From contig NZ_BMNA01000002.1 in assembly GCF_014646215.1 (NCBI RefSeq), positions 552,874 to 616,873 on the forward strand: a stretch of DNA of 64,000 nt, in the 5' to 3' direction. This stretch comes from Nakamurella endophytica (GTDB lineage Bacteria; Actinomycetota; Actinomycetes; Mycobacteriales; Nakamurellaceae). Positions within the stretch are counted from its first letter, which is position 1; the number at the start of each line of letters is the position of its first letter. Under the pieces are notes generated by a model. It saw only the letters and a list, made by a program, of their open reading frames with translations, had not been told where the DNA came from and did no database searches. The translations under genes were made by a program, and so were the position numbers. Positions 9,078-20,795 of this stretch are shown here, piece by piece.

Positions 9078-11243
9078 GTGACCACCACCGAAGAGATCAC
9101 CGAGCTGACGCAGGCCCACGTCCCGGACGACTGGTCGGATCTGGACAAGCGGGCCGTCGACACCGTCCGCGTGCTGGCCGCCGACGCCGTCCAGCGGGCC
9201 GGGAACGGCCACCCCGGCACGGCGATGAGCCTGGCGCCGCTGGCCTACACGCTGTTCCAGCGCGTCATGGTGCACGACCCGGCCGACCCGGAATGGACGG
9301 GCCGCGACCGCTTCGTGCTCTCTGCCGGGCACTCCAGCCTGACGCTGTACATCCAGCTGTACCTGGCCGGGTTCGGCCTGGAGCTGGAGGACCTGATGCA
9401 GCTGCGCAAGTGGGGATCGCTGACGCCGGGGCACCCCGAGGTCCACCACACCAAGGGCGTCGAGATCACCACCGGGCCGCTGGGGCAGGGCCTGTCCTCG
9501 GCGGTGGGCATGGCCATGGCCGCCCGCCGCGAGCGCGGCCTGTTCGATCCCGACGCCGCGCCCGGTGAGAGTCCGTTCGACCACTTCATCTACTGCATCG
9601 CCTCCGACGGCGACATCGAGGAGGGCATCACCTCCGAGGCGTCCTCGATCGCCGGCCGGCAGCAGCTCGGCAACCTCGTCGTGTTCTACGACCACAACCA
9701 GATCTCGATCGAGGACGACACGAACGTCGCCCTGTCCGAGGACGTGGCGGCCCGCTACCGGGCCTACGGCTGGCACGTGCAGGAGGTCGAGGGCGGCGAG
9801 AACGTCACCGGCATCCTCGAGGCCATCGAGCAGGCCAAGGCGGTGACGGACAGGCCGTCCTTCATCCAGCTGCACACGATCATCGGCTTCCCGGCGCCGA
9901 CCAAGATGAACACCGGCAAGTCCCACGGGGCTGCGCTCGGCGCCGACGAGGTCGCCGCGACCAAGAAGATCCTCGGGTTCGACCCGGAGAAGGACTTCGA
10001 GGTCGACGACACGGTGATCAAGCACACCCGGCAGGCACTGGACCGCGGCGAGCAGGCCAAGGCCGAGTGGCAGCCGCGGTTCGACGCGTGGGCGCAGGCG
10101 AACCCCGACCACAAGGCGCTGTTCGACCGGCTCACCGCCCGCGACCTGCCCGAGGGCTGGGAGAGCTCGCTGCCCCATTGGGACCCGGATCCCAAGGGCA
10201 TCGCCACCCGCGCGGCCTCCGGCGCTGTGCTGTCGGCCATCGGTCCGGTGCTCCCCGAGCTGTGGGGTGGGTCGGCCGACCTCGCGGAGTCGAACCTGAC
10301 CACGATCAAGGGCGCCGACTCCTTCGGCCCGGTCGCCGCCGCGACCGAGGAATGGAACACCAACCCCTACGGCCGGACGCTGCACTTCGGCATCCGCGAG
10401 CACGCCATGGGCGCGATCCTCAACGGCATCGCGCTGCACGGCCCGACCCGGCCCTACGGGGGGACCTTCCTGACCTTCTCCGACTACATGCGCGGGGCGG
10501 TGCGACTCGGTGCGGTGATGGGCGCGCCCGTCGTGTACGTGTGGACGCACGACTCGATCGGCCTCGGCGAGGACGGACCCACGCACCAGCCGATCGAGCA
10601 CATGGCCGCGCTGCGGGCCATCCCCGGCCTGGCGATGGCCCGCCCGGCGGACGCCAACGAGACCGCCTACGTCTGGAAGGCCGTGCTCGAGAAGCAGAGC
10701 GTCTGGAACACCGGCCCGGTCGGTCTGGCGCTCACCCGGCAGGCGGTCCCGGTCCTCGAGGGCACCTCCGCCGAGGGCGTCAAGCGGGGAGCCTACGTGC
10801 TGCGCGAGGCCGACGGCGACCTGCAGGTGATCATCCTGGCCACCGGGTCCGAGGTGCAGATGGCCGTCGAGGCCCGCGAAGTGCTGCAGCAGGAGGGCAT
10901 CGGCACGCGCGTGGTGTCCGTGCCGTGCCTGGACTGGTTCGAGGCGCAGGACCAGGGGTACATCGAGAGCGTGCTGCCCAAGTCGGTGACCGCCCGGGTG
11001 TCGGTGGAGGCGGCGATCTCCCAGCCGTGGTGGCGGTGGATCGGCAGCCAGGGCCGGCCCGTCTCGATCGAGCACTACGGCGCCTCGGCGGACTACCAGA
11101 CCTTGTACAGCAAGTTCGGTCTCACCACCGACGCGGTCGTCACCGCTGCCCGGGAGTCGCTCTCGGCGGTCAACGCGCCGGACACCCTGTCGCACGGCAC
11201 CACGTCGCTGGAGGATGCAGGTATCGACCTGCAGGAGAAGTGA
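9078..11243 (+). CDS. tkt: Transketolase
   Basis: Thiamine-diphosphate enzyme that moves two-carbon units between ketoses and aldoses in the non-oxidative pentose phosphate pathway. At 721 residues it has the normal length. Seen: G-N-G-H-P-G-T-A-M (catalytic His45), G-P-L-G-Q-G-L (133-139), the ThDP/Mg motif from S-D-G-D (176-179) to N207, and in the second half F-L-T-F-S-D-Y with [16 protein letters not shown] and the late A-T-G-S-E-V. GTG at 9078 has GGAAGG about 12 bases upstream. First gene of tkt-tal-zwf-opcA-pgl. Confidence 0.97.
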   Translation: MTTTEEITELTQAHVPDDWSDLDKRAVDTVRVLAADAVQRAGNGHPGTAMSLAPLAYTLFQRVMVHDPADPEWTGRDRFVLSAGHSSLTLYIQLYLAGFGLELEDLMQLRKWGSLTPGHPEVHHTKGVEITTGPLGQGLSSAVGMAMAARRERGLFDPDAAPGESPFDHFIYCIASDGDIEEGITSEASSIAGRQQLGNLVVFYDHNQISIEDDTNVALSEDVAARYRAYGWHVQEVEGGENVTGILEAIEQAKAVTDRPSFIQLHTIIGFPAPTKMNTGKSHGAALGADEVAATKKILGFDPEKDFEVDDTVIKHTRQALDRGEQAKAEWQPRFDAWAQANPDHKALFDRLTARDLPEGWESSLPHWDPDPKGIATRAASGAVLSAIGPVLPELWGGSADLAESNLTTIKGADSFGPVAAATEEWNTNPYGRTLHFGIREHAMGAILNGIALHGPTRPYGGTFLTFSDYMRGAVRLGAVMGAPVVYVWTHDSIGLGEDGPTHQPIEHMAALRAIPGLAMARPADANETAYVWKAVLEKQSVWNTGPVGLALTRQAVPVLEGTSAEGVKRGAYVLREADGDLQVIILATGSEVQMAVEAREVLQQEGIGTRVVSVPCLDWFEAQDQGYIESVLPKSVTARVSVEAAISQPWWRWIGSQGRPVSIEHYGASADYQTLYSKFGLTTDAVVTAARESLSAVNAPDTLSHGTTSLEDAGIDLQEK

Positions 11244-11268
11244 CCGACACCGCGAAGAAAGGCACACC

Positions 11269-12438
11269 ATGACCGACGAAGCCCCCGAAGAGTCCGTCGC
11301 CGACCCGACGAACGGCTCCTCCACCGACACCGACCCGTTGGCCGACCTGGCCGCCGCCGGTGTCTCGCTGTGGCTGGACGACCTGTCCCGCCAGCGGCTG
11401 CACAGCGGCAACCTGGCCGAGATCATCCGGACCAAGCACGTGGTCGGCGTCACCACCAACCCGTCGATCTTCCAGGCGGCGCTGGCGGACGGTGCCTCGT
11501 ACCAGCAGCAGGTGTCCGAGCTCGCGGCCCGCGGCGCCGACGTGGACGACGTCGTCCGGGCAGCGACCACGGACGACGTGCGGGACGCCTGCGACCTGTT
11601 CCTGCCGCTGTACCAGCAGACGAACGGGGTCGACGGCCGGGTGTCGATCGAGGTCGACCCCCGCCTGGCGCACGACACCGACGGCACCATCGCGCAGGCG
11701 CAGGAGCTCGCCAAGATCGTCGACCGGCCCAACGTGCTGATCAAGATCCCGGCGACCGTCGAGGGCCTCCCGGCGATCACCGCGGTGCTGGCCGAGGGCA
11801 TCAGCGTCAACGTGACGCTGATCTTCTCGCTGGACCGGTACGCGGCGGTCATCGACGCCCATCTGGCCGGCCTGGAGCAGGCGCAGGCCAACGGGCACGA
11901 CCTGTCGAAGATCCACTCCGTGGCGTCCTTCTTCGTGTCCCGAGTGGACACCGAGATCGACAAGCGGCTGGATGCCATCGGCAGCCCGGAGGCCGCAGCG
12001 ATCCGCGGCGAGGCCGCGATCGCCAACGCGCGGCTGGCGTACCGGCTGTTCGAGCAGCAGTACTCGGGCGAGCGGTGGAGCGCGCTGGCCGCCGCCGGCG
12101 CCAACGCGCAGCGCCCGCTGTGGGCGTCCACCGGTGTGAAGGACAAGGCCTACGACGACACCCGGTACGTCGTCGAGCTGGTCGCCCCGAACACGGTGAA
12201 CACCGCGCCGGAGAAGACCATCGACGCGGTGGCGGACCACGGCGTCATCCGCGGCAACACGATCGAGGGCACCTACGGGGCCGCCTCGGCGGTCTTCTCG
12301 TCCCTGCAGGCGCTGGGCATCGACATGGACGACGTCTTCGAGGTCCTGGAGACCGAGGGCGTCGACAAGTTCGAGAAGTCCTGGGCCGAGCTGCTCGACA
12401 CCGTGGCCGCGTCCCTGGAATCCGCCCGCAAGGGCTGA
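11269..12438 (+). CDS. tal: Transaldolase
   Basis: Transfers the dihydroxyacetone unit from sedoheptulose-7-phosphate to glyceraldehyde-3-phosphate. The 389-residue protein is of the long actinobacterial type. V-T-T-N-P-S-I-F lies at 61-68 and the Schiff-base lysine at K159 in V-L-I-K-I-P-A-T. A short acidic N-terminal extension (about 25 residues) precedes the barrel. The gene starts 25 bases after tkt with an AAGAAAGG ribosome binding site, so the two share a message. A strong hairpin follows the gene. Confidence 0.96.
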   Translation: MTDEAPEESVADPTNGSSTDTDPLADLAAAGVSLWLDDLSRQRLHSGNLAEIIRTKHVVGVTTNPSIFQAALADGASYQQQVSELAARGADVDDVVRAATTDDVRDACDLFLPLYQQTNGVDGRVSIEVDPRLAHDTDGTIAQAQELAKIVDRPNVLIKIPATVEGLPAITAVLAEGISVNVTLIFSLDRYAAVIDAHLAGLEQAQANGHDLSKIHSVASFFVSRVDTEIDKRLDAIGSPEAAAIRGEAAIANARLAYRLFEQQYSGERWSALAAAGANAQRPLWASTGVKDKAYDDTRYVVELVAPNTVNTAPEKTIDAVADHGVIRGNTIEGTYGAASAVFSSLQALGIDMDDVFEVLETEGVDKFEKSWAELLDTVAASLESARKG

Positions 12439-12485
12439 GCAGGGGCCCGACACAGCGCCGACCCAGCGCCGACGTAGAGCCGACA

Positions 12486-12516
12486 GCCGGCGCCCGGGCC
12501 AGTCCCGGGCGCCGGC
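12486..12516 (+). terminator. Perfect 13-bp GC hairpin between tal and zwf
   Basis: Arms 12486-12498 and 12504-12516 are perfect inverted repeats around the five-base loop CCAGT, 48 bases after the tal stop. No T-tract follows, as is common for actinobacterial terminators. It may end or attenuate the tkt-tal message, or act as a processing/stability element that sets different levels for zwf. Confidence 0.55.
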
Positions 12517-12546
12517 CCGTCCCACCCCGCCGGGAGGACCTCCGCC

Positions 12547-14079
<1,533 letters not shown>

Positions 14080-14158
14080 CCGCCGGGCCGGTCCGGCCCG
14101 CGGCGCCGTCGGACCGGGCACGGACAGCGCAGGGACCCCGTCCGAGAGAGGGCCGCCA

Positions 14159-15988
14159 GTGATCATCGACCTGCCGTCGACGAACTCGTCGGCGATCAAC
14201 AAGGCCATGGTGGACCTGCGCGAGCGCGGCGGCGCCAACACCCAGGGCCGGGTGCTCACGCTGGTCATCGTCACCGACGAGGACTCCGGCGAGGACCCGA
14301 TCGCGGCCGCCAACGGGGCGTCCTTCGAGCACCCGTGCCGGGTCATCGTGCTGGCCCGCGGGTCCGGTCGCGGCACCGCGCGGATGGACGCGCAGATCCG
14401 GGTCGGCGGTGACGCCGGTGCCAGCGAGGTGGTGGTGCTGCGGCTGTACGGGCCGCTGGCCCAGCACGGCGCCGCCGTGGTCGTGCCCCTGCTGCTGCCG
14501 GACGCGCCGGTGGTGGCCTGGTGGCCGGGTGCGGCACCGGAGGTGCCCGCCGAGGACCCGGTGGGCGCGCTGGCGCAGCGCCGGATCACCGATGCCGCGG
14601 CGGTGCGCCGGCCCACGACGGCGCTGGCGAACCGCATCTCGGGCTACCGGCCCGGCGACACCGACCTGTCCTGGACCCGGCTGACCACCTGGCGCGGCCT
14701 GCTCGCAGCGGCGCTGGACCAGCCGCCGCACGAGAAGGTCACCGGCGTCACGGTGTCCGGCGCGTCGGACTCGGTGTCGGCCGACCTGCTGGCCGGGTGG
14801 CTCGCGCTGCGGCTGCGTTGCCCGGTGCGCCGGCAGAAGGTCGACCGGGCCGGTACCGGGCTCCGCTCGGTGCTGCTGGAACGGCGGTCCGGCAGCATCA
14901 GCCTGGTCCGGCCCGAGGGCGACACCGCGACACTCACCGTGTCCAACCAGCCCGGGCGGCAGTTGTCGCTGCCACGCCGGAACCTGCGCGACTGCATCGC
15001 GGAGGAGCTGCGCCGGCTGGACGCGGACGAGGTCTACGCCGACGTGCTCGCCACCGGGCTCGGGCTCGTCGCCAGTGCCGAGCGCGCCGCTGCCAGCGGT
15101 CCCACCCGCGCGGCCCGCGCGACGTCGGGCCGGGCGTCCACCCGGCCGGGCATCGCCGGGCGCGGGGCCGGCCGGCGCTCCGCCACCGGGTCGGCCACCG
15201 ACGCCGAGGCCGCCCCCACCGCGGCGCGGCGCGGTCGCCGCACCGCCGCCGAACCCGCCCCGGCCGCGGAGGCGCCCAAGGCCCGACGCCGCAGCGCCAC
15301 GGCACCGGCCGAGGAAGCACCCAAGACCAAGCGCCGTAGCACCACGGCACCGGCCGAGGAGGCACCCAAGGCCAGGCGCCGCAGCGCCACGGCACCGGCC
15401 GAGAAGGCACCCAAGGCTCGGCGCCGCAGCGCACCCGCACCCGCACCGGCCGAGGAAGCACCCAAGGCCCGGCGCCGCAGCGCCGACCGGACGTCTCCGG
15501 CCAGGGGTGGCCGCGGCCGGGCGGCCGCCACCTCCGGCGACATCGCGGACGTCGCCGACGCGGTCCCGGTGCCGACCGGTCCCGATCCTGCCGGGCCCCC
15601 GGACGAGCCGAGCGCGGCCGGTACGCCGGTGGACGGCCGGCGGCGCCGCCCGCTGGACCACCCCGGTTCGCCGGCACCGTCGTCGTCCGATGCCGCGCCG
15701 GACGCCGAGGCACCGGAGGCCGGCGACGGCACCGGAGGGGAGCGCCGTCCCGGGCAGCCGTCGGTGCTGGCGTCCGGAACGACCGAGGTCGCCGACGCGG
15801 TGGCCGCCGAGAACCGCCCCGGGGACGACGCGACGGACGACGCACCGACCACGACCACCGGCGCCTCCGGCGACGACGCGGCCGGAACCGCGGGCGCTGC
15901 GGGCACTGTGGCCGAGTCCGCCGCCACCGGCAAGACCACGGACAGGGCGCCGGCACGCCGCCGGCGACGGAAGGGAGCAACCGGGTGA
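14159..15988 (+). CDS. opcA: OpcA, glucose-6-phosphate dehydrogenase assembly/activator protein, with a long basic repeat tail
   Basis: Allosteric activator or assembly factor of G6PDH. Residues 1-305 are a normal OpcA: M-V-D-L-R near 17-21, the central V-V-A-W-W-P (118-123), S-W-T-R-L-T-T-W-R (171-179) and the end Y-A-D-V-L-A-T-G-L. That domain alone is about the full length of the mycobacterial protein. Here it continues for 304 more residues of Ala/Pro/Arg-rich, predicted disordered sequence, including five near-identical 15-residue repeats (371-443) and a final basic R-R-R-R-K. GTG at 14159 follows GAGAGGG. The stop overlaps pgl (GTGA). The tail resembles Lys/Arg-rich nucleic-acid-binding tails, but its function is unknown. 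Confidence 0.93.
   Translation: MIIDLPSTNSSAINKAMVDLRERGGANTQGRVLTLVIVTDEDSGEDPIAAANGASFEHPCRVIVLARGSGRGTARMDAQIRVGGDAGASEVVVLRLYGPLAQHGAAVVVPLLLPDAPVVAWWPGAAPEVPAEDPVGALAQRRITDAAAVRRPTTALANRISGYRPGDTDLSWTRLTTWRGLLAAALDQPPHEKVTGVTVSGASDSVSADLLAGWLALRLRCPVRRQKVDRAGTGLRSVLLERRSGSISLVRPEGDTATLTVSNQPGRQLSLPRRNLRDCIAEELRRLDADEVYADVLATGLGLVASAERAAASGPTRAARATSGRASTRPGIAGRGAGRRSATGSATDAEAAPTAARRGRRTAAEPAPAAEAPKARRRSATAPAEEAPKTKRRSTTAPAEEAPKARRRSATAPAEKAPKARRRSAPAPAPAEEAPKARRRSADRTSPARGGRGRAAATSGDIADVADAVPVPTGPDPAGPPDEPSAAGTPVDGRRRRPLDHPGSPAPSSSDAAPDAEAPEAGDGTGGERRPGQPSVLASGTTEVADAVAAENRPGDDATDDAPTTTTGASGDDAAGTAGAAGTVAESAATGKTTDRAPARRRRRKGATG
15269..15487 (+). repeat. Five-copy 45-bp in-frame tandem repeat in the opcA tail
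   Basis: Units of 15 codons with consensus E-A-P-K-A-R-R-R-S-A-T-A-P-A-E. Unit 2 reads E-A-P-K-T-K-R-R-S-T-T-A-P-A-E, and unit 4 is lengthened by two codons. The near-identity of the DNA suggests recent slippage or unequal exchange that preserved the frame. Confidence 0.9.
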
Positions 15989-16737
15989 GCACGCGCGAGG
16001 TCGTCGTCCATTCCACGCCGGAGGTGCTGGCCGCGGCGACGGCCGCCCGGCTGGTCACCAAGCTGGTCGACGCCCAGGCGTCCGGCCGGGTGCCGTCCGT
16101 CGTGCTGACCGGCGGCGGGACCGGCATCGGCGTGCTGGCGCAGCTCCTCGACTCCCCCGCCCGCGACGCCGTCGACTGGCGCCGCGTCGAGCTGTGGTGG
16201 GGAGACGAGCGTTTCGTGCCCGCGGACGACGACGAGCGGAACGAAAAGCAGGCCAGGGAGGCGCTGCTGAACCACCTGCCGCTGGATCCTGCCCGGGTGC
16301 ACGCCATGGCAGCGTCGGACGGCAAGTTCGGGGACGACGTCGACGCCGCGGCCGAGGCGTACGCCGTGCAGCTGGCCGGTGTCCGGGCGTTCGACGTCGT
16401 GATGCTCGGCATGGGACCGGAGGGTCACGTGGCGTCCGTGTTCCCGGAGTCGCCGGCCGTCCACGACGAACGGCCGGTGGTGGCGGTGCGGAACTGCCCG
16501 AAGCCGCCGCCGACCCGGATCTCGCTCACCCTGCCGACCATCCGCACGGCCGCCGAGGTGTGGCTGATGACCACGGGCGAGGGCAAGGCAGGCGCGGTCG
16601 CGCTGACCGTGGCCGGTGCCGGCGAGGTCGCGGTGCCCGCGGCCGGCGCCGTGGGCACGTCCCGCACGCTGGTGCTGCTGGACCGCGCCGCGGCGTCCCA
16701 GCTGCCGGCCGGGCTGGCGGCCATCCGCACGTCCTGA
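15985..16737 (+). CDS. pgl: 6-phosphogluconolactonase
   Basis: Hydrolyses 6-phosphogluconolactone to 6-phosphogluconate, completing the oxidative branch begun by zwf. 250 residues of the DevB/SOL type: L-T-G-G-G-T-G-I-G near the start, W-W-G-D-E-R-F-V-P (the family's substrate-binding block), and L-G-M-G-P-E-G-H-V-A-S-V-F-P with the catalytic histidine. GTG overlaps the opcA stop (GTGA) and AAGGGAG lies just upstream. Last gene of the coupled operon. Confidence 0.95.
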   Translation: MSTREVVVHSTPEVLAAATAARLVTKLVDAQASGRVPSVVLTGGGTGIGVLAQLLDSPARDAVDWRRVELWWGDERFVPADDDERNEKQAREALLNHLPLDPARVHAMAASDGKFGDDVDAAAEAYAVQLAGVRAFDVVMLGMGPEGHVASVFPESPAVHDERPVVAVRNCPKPPPTRISLTLPTIRTAAEVWLMTTGEGKAGAVALTVAGAGEVAVPAAGAVGTSRTLVLLDRAAASQLPAGLAAIRTS

Positions 16738-16799
16738 CCCGTGACGGTCGCGACACCGGTCCGTCGGGCCGGCGCCCGCCCGTCCTGACATGCTGACCC

Positions 16800-17836
<1,037 letters not shown>

Positions 17837-18309
17837 CCCTTGCCGTCGCCGGTGCCGGTCCGTGCCGATCCGGTGCCGGCGACCCGGGCTGCCGCCGCGA
17901 GCGGCCGGGCGCGCGACGAGGGGACGTATCACCCGTGGCGCCCGGGGCTCCTGCGGGGCGTGTCCGCCGATCCCGCGTGCCTGCCGTGCCGGATGAAGGT
18001 CTACCGGCACCGCTCGGTGCGCTCCTGCGGCCGCCGGCGGGTCGCGGTGTCCGACCTGGCCGCCGACCGGAGGTGTCCGGTCCCCCACCGGACCGGACGC
18101 CACCGCCGACCGGGTCGCGGGGACGAGGTGGACCCCGCCGGCACGGGACCCGACCCGGCCTGACCGGCCACCGGCGTCCCGCACAGGATCCGATCGGCGA
18201 CCGCTCCTGGGCCGCCGCGGGTGTCGCACCACCGACCGCGGCGATGCCGGGCTCGCCGTGGATCTCGGGGCGTCGTGGTCCGTCCGCCGGACCTCGAGCG
18301 GCCACCGGG
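17837..18309 (+). other. Intergenic stretch, no supportable gene
   Basis: About 470 bases between convergent mdh and the DHFR-like gene. Apart from the hairpin at its left end there is only an Arg/Pro-rich 107-codon frame at 17840-18163, which lacks a ribosome binding site and resembles no protein I know. I do not call it a gene. Confidence 0.5.
17845..17883 (+). terminator. Probable mdh terminator hairpin
   Basis: Arms 17845-17858 and 17870-17883 form a 14-bp stem with two internal G-U pairs and an 11-base loop, starting nine bases after the mdh stop. GC-rich and without a T-tract. Confidence 0.5.
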
Positions 18310-18891
18310 TCAGCTGGACGCGGCGCCGTCCGGTCGCCGGACCGCATACCGCAGGTACACGGTGCCGCCGCGGAAACGGCGCTGGTCCAGCAGGTCCAGG
18401 TCGACGCGGACACCGAGCGGGAAGACCGGCTTCCCGCCGCCCACCGCGACCGGGGACAGGAACACGTGGCACTCGTCGACCAGTCCGGCGGCCAGCGCCT
18501 GGCCGGCCAGCTCGGCTCCCCCGATCGAGACGTCGCCGGCGGAGGTCTGCAGCAGCCGCCGCACGGCGTCCGGGTCGAAACGTCGCTCGACGCGGGTCCG
18601 CCGGGTCGCCGGAGCGGCCAGCGAGCGGGAGTAGACCACCTTGTCCGCGGCCTGCCAGATGCGGGCATAGTCCTGCTCCGGGTCCGCGCCCGCCGGATCG
18701 GCGTTCGCGGTCTCCCAGAACCTCATCGTGTCGTAGAGCCGCCGGCCGTACAGGTAGGTGCCGATCGGCCGCTCCAGATCGTTGACGAAGCCGTGCACCT
18801 CGCCGTCCGGCGCCGCCCAGTCGAACCCGCCGCCGGCGTCCTCGACGTAGCCGTCGAGCGACGCGAGCGCCGAGTAGATCAATCGGCCCAC
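18310..18891 (-). CDS. Dihydrofolate reductase family (RibD C-terminal-like) protein
   Basis: A 193-residue NADPH-dependent reductase fold. It begins G-R-L-I-Y-S-A-L-A-S-L-D-G-Y-V-E-D, the start typical of the RibD C-terminal-like stand-alone proteins. It has Y-G-R-R-L-Y-D-T-M for cofactor contact, I-G-G-A-E-L-A-G-Q-A-L in the middle and L-S-P-V-A-V-G-G-G-K-P-V-F-P near the end. Such proteins are mostly uncharacterised reductases and are unlikely to be the housekeeping DHFR. The GTG start has an almost perfect GGAGGTGG ribosome binding site. It sits in the same orientation as the MBL gene 55 bases upstream, so the two may be an operon. Confidence 0.85.
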   Translation of the reverse strand: MGRLIYSALASLDGYVEDAGGGFDWAAPDGEVHGFVNDLERPIGTYLYGRRLYDTMRFWETANADPAGADPEQDYARIWQAADKVVYSRSLAAPATRRTRVERRFDPDAVRRLLQTSAGDVSIGGAELAGQALAAGLVDECHVFLSPVAVGGGKPVFPLGVRVDLDLLDQRRFRGGTVYLRYAVRRPDGAASS

Positions 18892-18946
18892 TGGTCCACC
18901 TCCTGCGATCGGTGACGGTCTCGGCTGCCCCGGGTCCCGGTGCCGA

Positions 18947-19774
18947 TCAGTGCGCGGGCGCCGCCTCCTGGACCCGGCGCGCGGCCAGTCGCTCCGCCTG
19001 GCCCTCGTGCAGCGCGGGCAGGAAGCCGGCGCCGAACGCCGACGAGATCCGCGGGTCGTCCCCGCCGCCGTCGGGGAGCGCCCGCAGGTAGGCCCGGTCG
19101 AGGTCGACGCGGGCCTGCACCGAGCCTCCGGACCCGACGGACCCGTGGCCCGGCACCAGGACGTCGACGTCCCCCGCCAGCGACTCGAACAGTGCCAGCG
19201 CGGCGAGGTACTCCTCGACGGGGTCCGCCGGACGGTTGAGGTCGAGGATGGGCAGCAGGACGTCGGAGAGCATGTCGCCGGCGATCAGCACACCGCGATC
19301 CGGGATCCACAGCGCCGCATGGCCTAGGGCGTGCGCGTGGTGCTCGAGGATGCGCACGTCCGGACCGTTCCAGGGGATCCGCGAGGCTTCGCGCGGCAGT
19401 CCGGTCACCCGGCCGAGCAGGTCCAGCGGGATCTGGTCGGCGAACTCCGGTGGCAGCATCGTCGCCACGCGCGCCGGGGCGCCAGGGTCCGACAGCCGGT
19501 CGCGGACCGTGGCGGCACAGCCGGCGGTGCAGTAGCGGGGCACCTCGCCGAGCCGGGCGTCCCACAGCAGGTGGTCCCAGTGCGGATGCGTCGCGAAGCC
19601 GGCCACCACCGTCCGACCCGCGCGGTCGAGGTCGTCCGCAAGGCACGCCAGCTCGCCGGCGGTGATCCCCGGGTCGACGACCAGGTCGCCGTCCGCGCCG
19701 TGCAGGACGACGGCATTGCTCTGGCAGAAGGCGCTCCGGTGGACCAGCACGCCGTCCGCGACCTGGATGAGCAT
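18947..19774 (-). CDS. MBL-fold metallo-hydrolase
   Basis: A 275-residue metallo-beta-lactamase-fold hydrolase. T-H-P-H-W-D-H is the zinc signature. H-A-L-G-H and A-G-D-M-L-S-D follow as further ligand regions, and V-P-G-H-G near residue 210 supplies the last histidine. Substrate unknown. The ATG has GAGAGGTGAT upstream. It is divergent from an HxlR regulator with only 72 bases between them, including an inverted repeat, so regulation by that protein is likely. HxlR proteins often answer to electrophiles or aldehydes, but the inducer here is not known. Confidence 0.88.
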   Translation of the reverse strand: MLIQVADGVLVHRSAFCQSNAVVLHGADGDLVVDPGITAGELACLADDLDRAGRTVVAGFATHPHWDHLLWDARLGEVPRYCTAGCAATVRDRLSDPGAPARVATMLPPEFADQIPLDLLGRVTGLPREASRIPWNGPDVRILEHHAHALGHAALWIPDRGVLIAGDMLSDVLLPILDLNRPADPVEEYLAALALFESLAGDVDVLVPGHGSVGSGGSVQARVDLDRAYLRALPDGGGDDPRISSAFGAGFLPALHEGQAERLAARRVQEAAPAH

Positions 19775-19827
19775 GGGATCACCTCTCGCGTGGAGCCGAC
19801 CGGTGGCGGGGACGCTAGCGGTAACCG

Positions 19828-19845
19828 GTGGTATTTTGCAACCAC
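19828..19845 (+). promoter_or_regulatory. Putative HxlR operator and leaderless promoter
   Basis: GTGGT-N8-ACCAC lies in the 72-bp gap between the MBL gene and the HxlR gene. A TATTTT -10 hexamer (19832-19837) sits inside the repeat and ends nine bases before the HxlR ATG. A regulator bound here would cover the start of both divergent messages. Confidence 0.45.
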
Positions 19846-19846
19846 T

Positions 19847-20344
19847 ATGCGAGGATCATCCGAGGAGCCGCGGTCGGGCTGCCCGATCAACGCCGCGGTC
19901 GAGGCCTTCGGCGACCGGTGGACCCTGATCGTCCTGCGGGACATCGTGTTCGGTGACCGCCGGTACTTCCGGGAGCTGCTCGCGCAGTCGCTCGAGGGCA
20001 TCGCGTCGAACATCCTGGCCGACCGGTTGCAGGGGCTCGTCCGGTCGGGACTGCTCACCCGCGAGGAAGCCGGGCGCGGCCGGCGGGCCCGGTACAACCT
20101 CACCGAGCCGGCCATCCAGTTGGTGCCCGTGCTTGCGCAGCTCGGCAGCTGGGGGCTGCGCCACCGGCCGACCAGCCCGGCCCTGCGGGTCCGCGCCGAG
20201 CTGCTCGAGCAGGGCGGCCCGGCACTGTGGGCCGAGTTCATGGACGAGCTCCGCCACGCCCACCTGGGCGCCGGCACCGCGCCGCGGTCGCCCGGCGTCC
20301 GGGAGCGGCTTGCCGCCGCGTACCGGGCGGCCACGTCGACCTAG
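19847..20344 (+). CDS. HxlR-family transcriptional regulator
   Basis: A 165-residue winged-helix regulator. The HxlR core is clear: C-P-I-N near residue 12, F-G-D-R-W-T-L-I-V-L-R-D-I, then R-Y-F-R-E-L-L, I-A-S-N-I-L-A-D-R-L (recognition helix) and G-L-L-T-R-E-E. The single N-terminal cysteine of the family is present (C12 of S-G-C-P-I). It has a C-terminal extension of about 50 residues beyond the compact core. There is no Shine-Dalgarno sequence; a -10 hexamer nine bases upstream suggests a leaderless transcript. Probable autoregulator and regulator of the divergent MBL gene. Confidence 0.9.
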   Translation: MRGSSEEPRSGCPINAAVEAFGDRWTLIVLRDIVFGDRRYFRELLAQSLEGIASNILADRLQGLVRSGLLTREEAGRGRRARYNLTEPAIQLVPVLAQLGSWGLRHRPTSPALRVRAELLEQGGPALWAEFMDELRHAHLGAGTAPRSPGVRERLAAAYRAATST

Positions 20345-20476
20345 CAGCCGGGCGCCGCCCCGGAACCGCGTCGCGCTGCGCCCGGACGGTCCGCGTCCGG
20401 CCGACCGCTCCCCCGCTGCACCGCAGGCGTGCAGGGCGACCGCGGACCCGACACACCACGATCTCGCGACGGCCGT

Positions 20477-20492
20477 TCGAACACTTGTTCGA
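20477..20492 (+). promoter_or_regulatory. Perfect LexA (SOS) box
   Basis: TCGAACACTTGTTCGA is a perfect 6-4-6 palindrome matching the actinobacterial SOS box TCGAAC-N4-GTTCGA. It directly abuts a TACACT -10 hexamer (20493-20498) and lies 13 bases before the GTG of the next small gene, where bound LexA would block RNA polymerase. The nearby regulator on the plus strand ends 130 bases upstream, so the target is the downstream small gene. Confidence 0.75.
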
Positions 20493-20505
20493 TACACTGT
20501 CCGGC

Positions 20506-20772
20506 GTGCTGGACGACTACATGAACGCGGTGCCCACTCCCAAGGGATCGGTGCGCCCGGCCGGCCGGTCCGTCCCGGTCATCGCCCGCTTCGTGCTGCT
20601 CGACGGCTCGGAGGAGTGGCGACCCTGCACGGCGGCCCGCTGGACGGACCGGGCCGTCCTGGTCAGCTGCGGCGACCGGACCTTCGGGCAGGACTACACC
20701 TGGCTCCCGGTCGAGGACGTCGCCCGGGTACTGCGCCCGGGGCGCCCGGACGACGACCGAGCCCACGACTGA
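20506..20772 (+). CDS. Small LexA-controlled protein of unknown function
   Basis: An 88-residue soluble protein read from GTG 20506; an ATG at 20521 would give 83 residues. After a short N-terminus (N-A-V-P-T-P-K-G) comes a compact beta-rich body: R-F-V-L-L-D-G-S-E-E-W-R-P-C, A-A-R-W-T-D, V-L-V-S-C-G-D, then D-Y-T-W-L-P-V-E-D-V-A-R-V-L. It has two cysteines and a polar, acidic tail. I do not recognise the family. The SOS box and -10 hexamer end seven bases before the GTG, so a leaderless DNA-damage-inducible transcript is the best reading. It is not obviously a toxin, polymerase or nuclease. Confidence in the gene is good; the function is unknown. Confidence 0.72.
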   Translation: MLDDYMNAVPTPKGSVRPAGRSVPVIARFVLLDGSEEWRPCTAARWTDRAVLVSCGDRTFGQDYTWLPVEDVARVLRPGRPDDDRAHD

Positions 20773-20795
20773 CCCGTCCTCGCGGCATCGCTGCG

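Noticed and set aside
7713..12146. A 1,477-codon open frame on the minus strand, and a 1,155-codon one at 11170-14637.
   Set aside because: They run antisense to tkt, tal and zwf, whose protein families are certain. Only the ctaB part of the first (7713-8732) is real. GC-rich DNA gives long false frames.
15269..15487. Repeat array considered as CRISPR-like.
   Set aside because: The units are directly adjacent 45-bp coding repeats without spacers, in frame within opcA.
17840..18163. A 107-codon plus-strand frame after mdh.
   Set aside because: No ribosome binding site, overlaps the terminator hairpin, low-complexity Arg/Pro composition.
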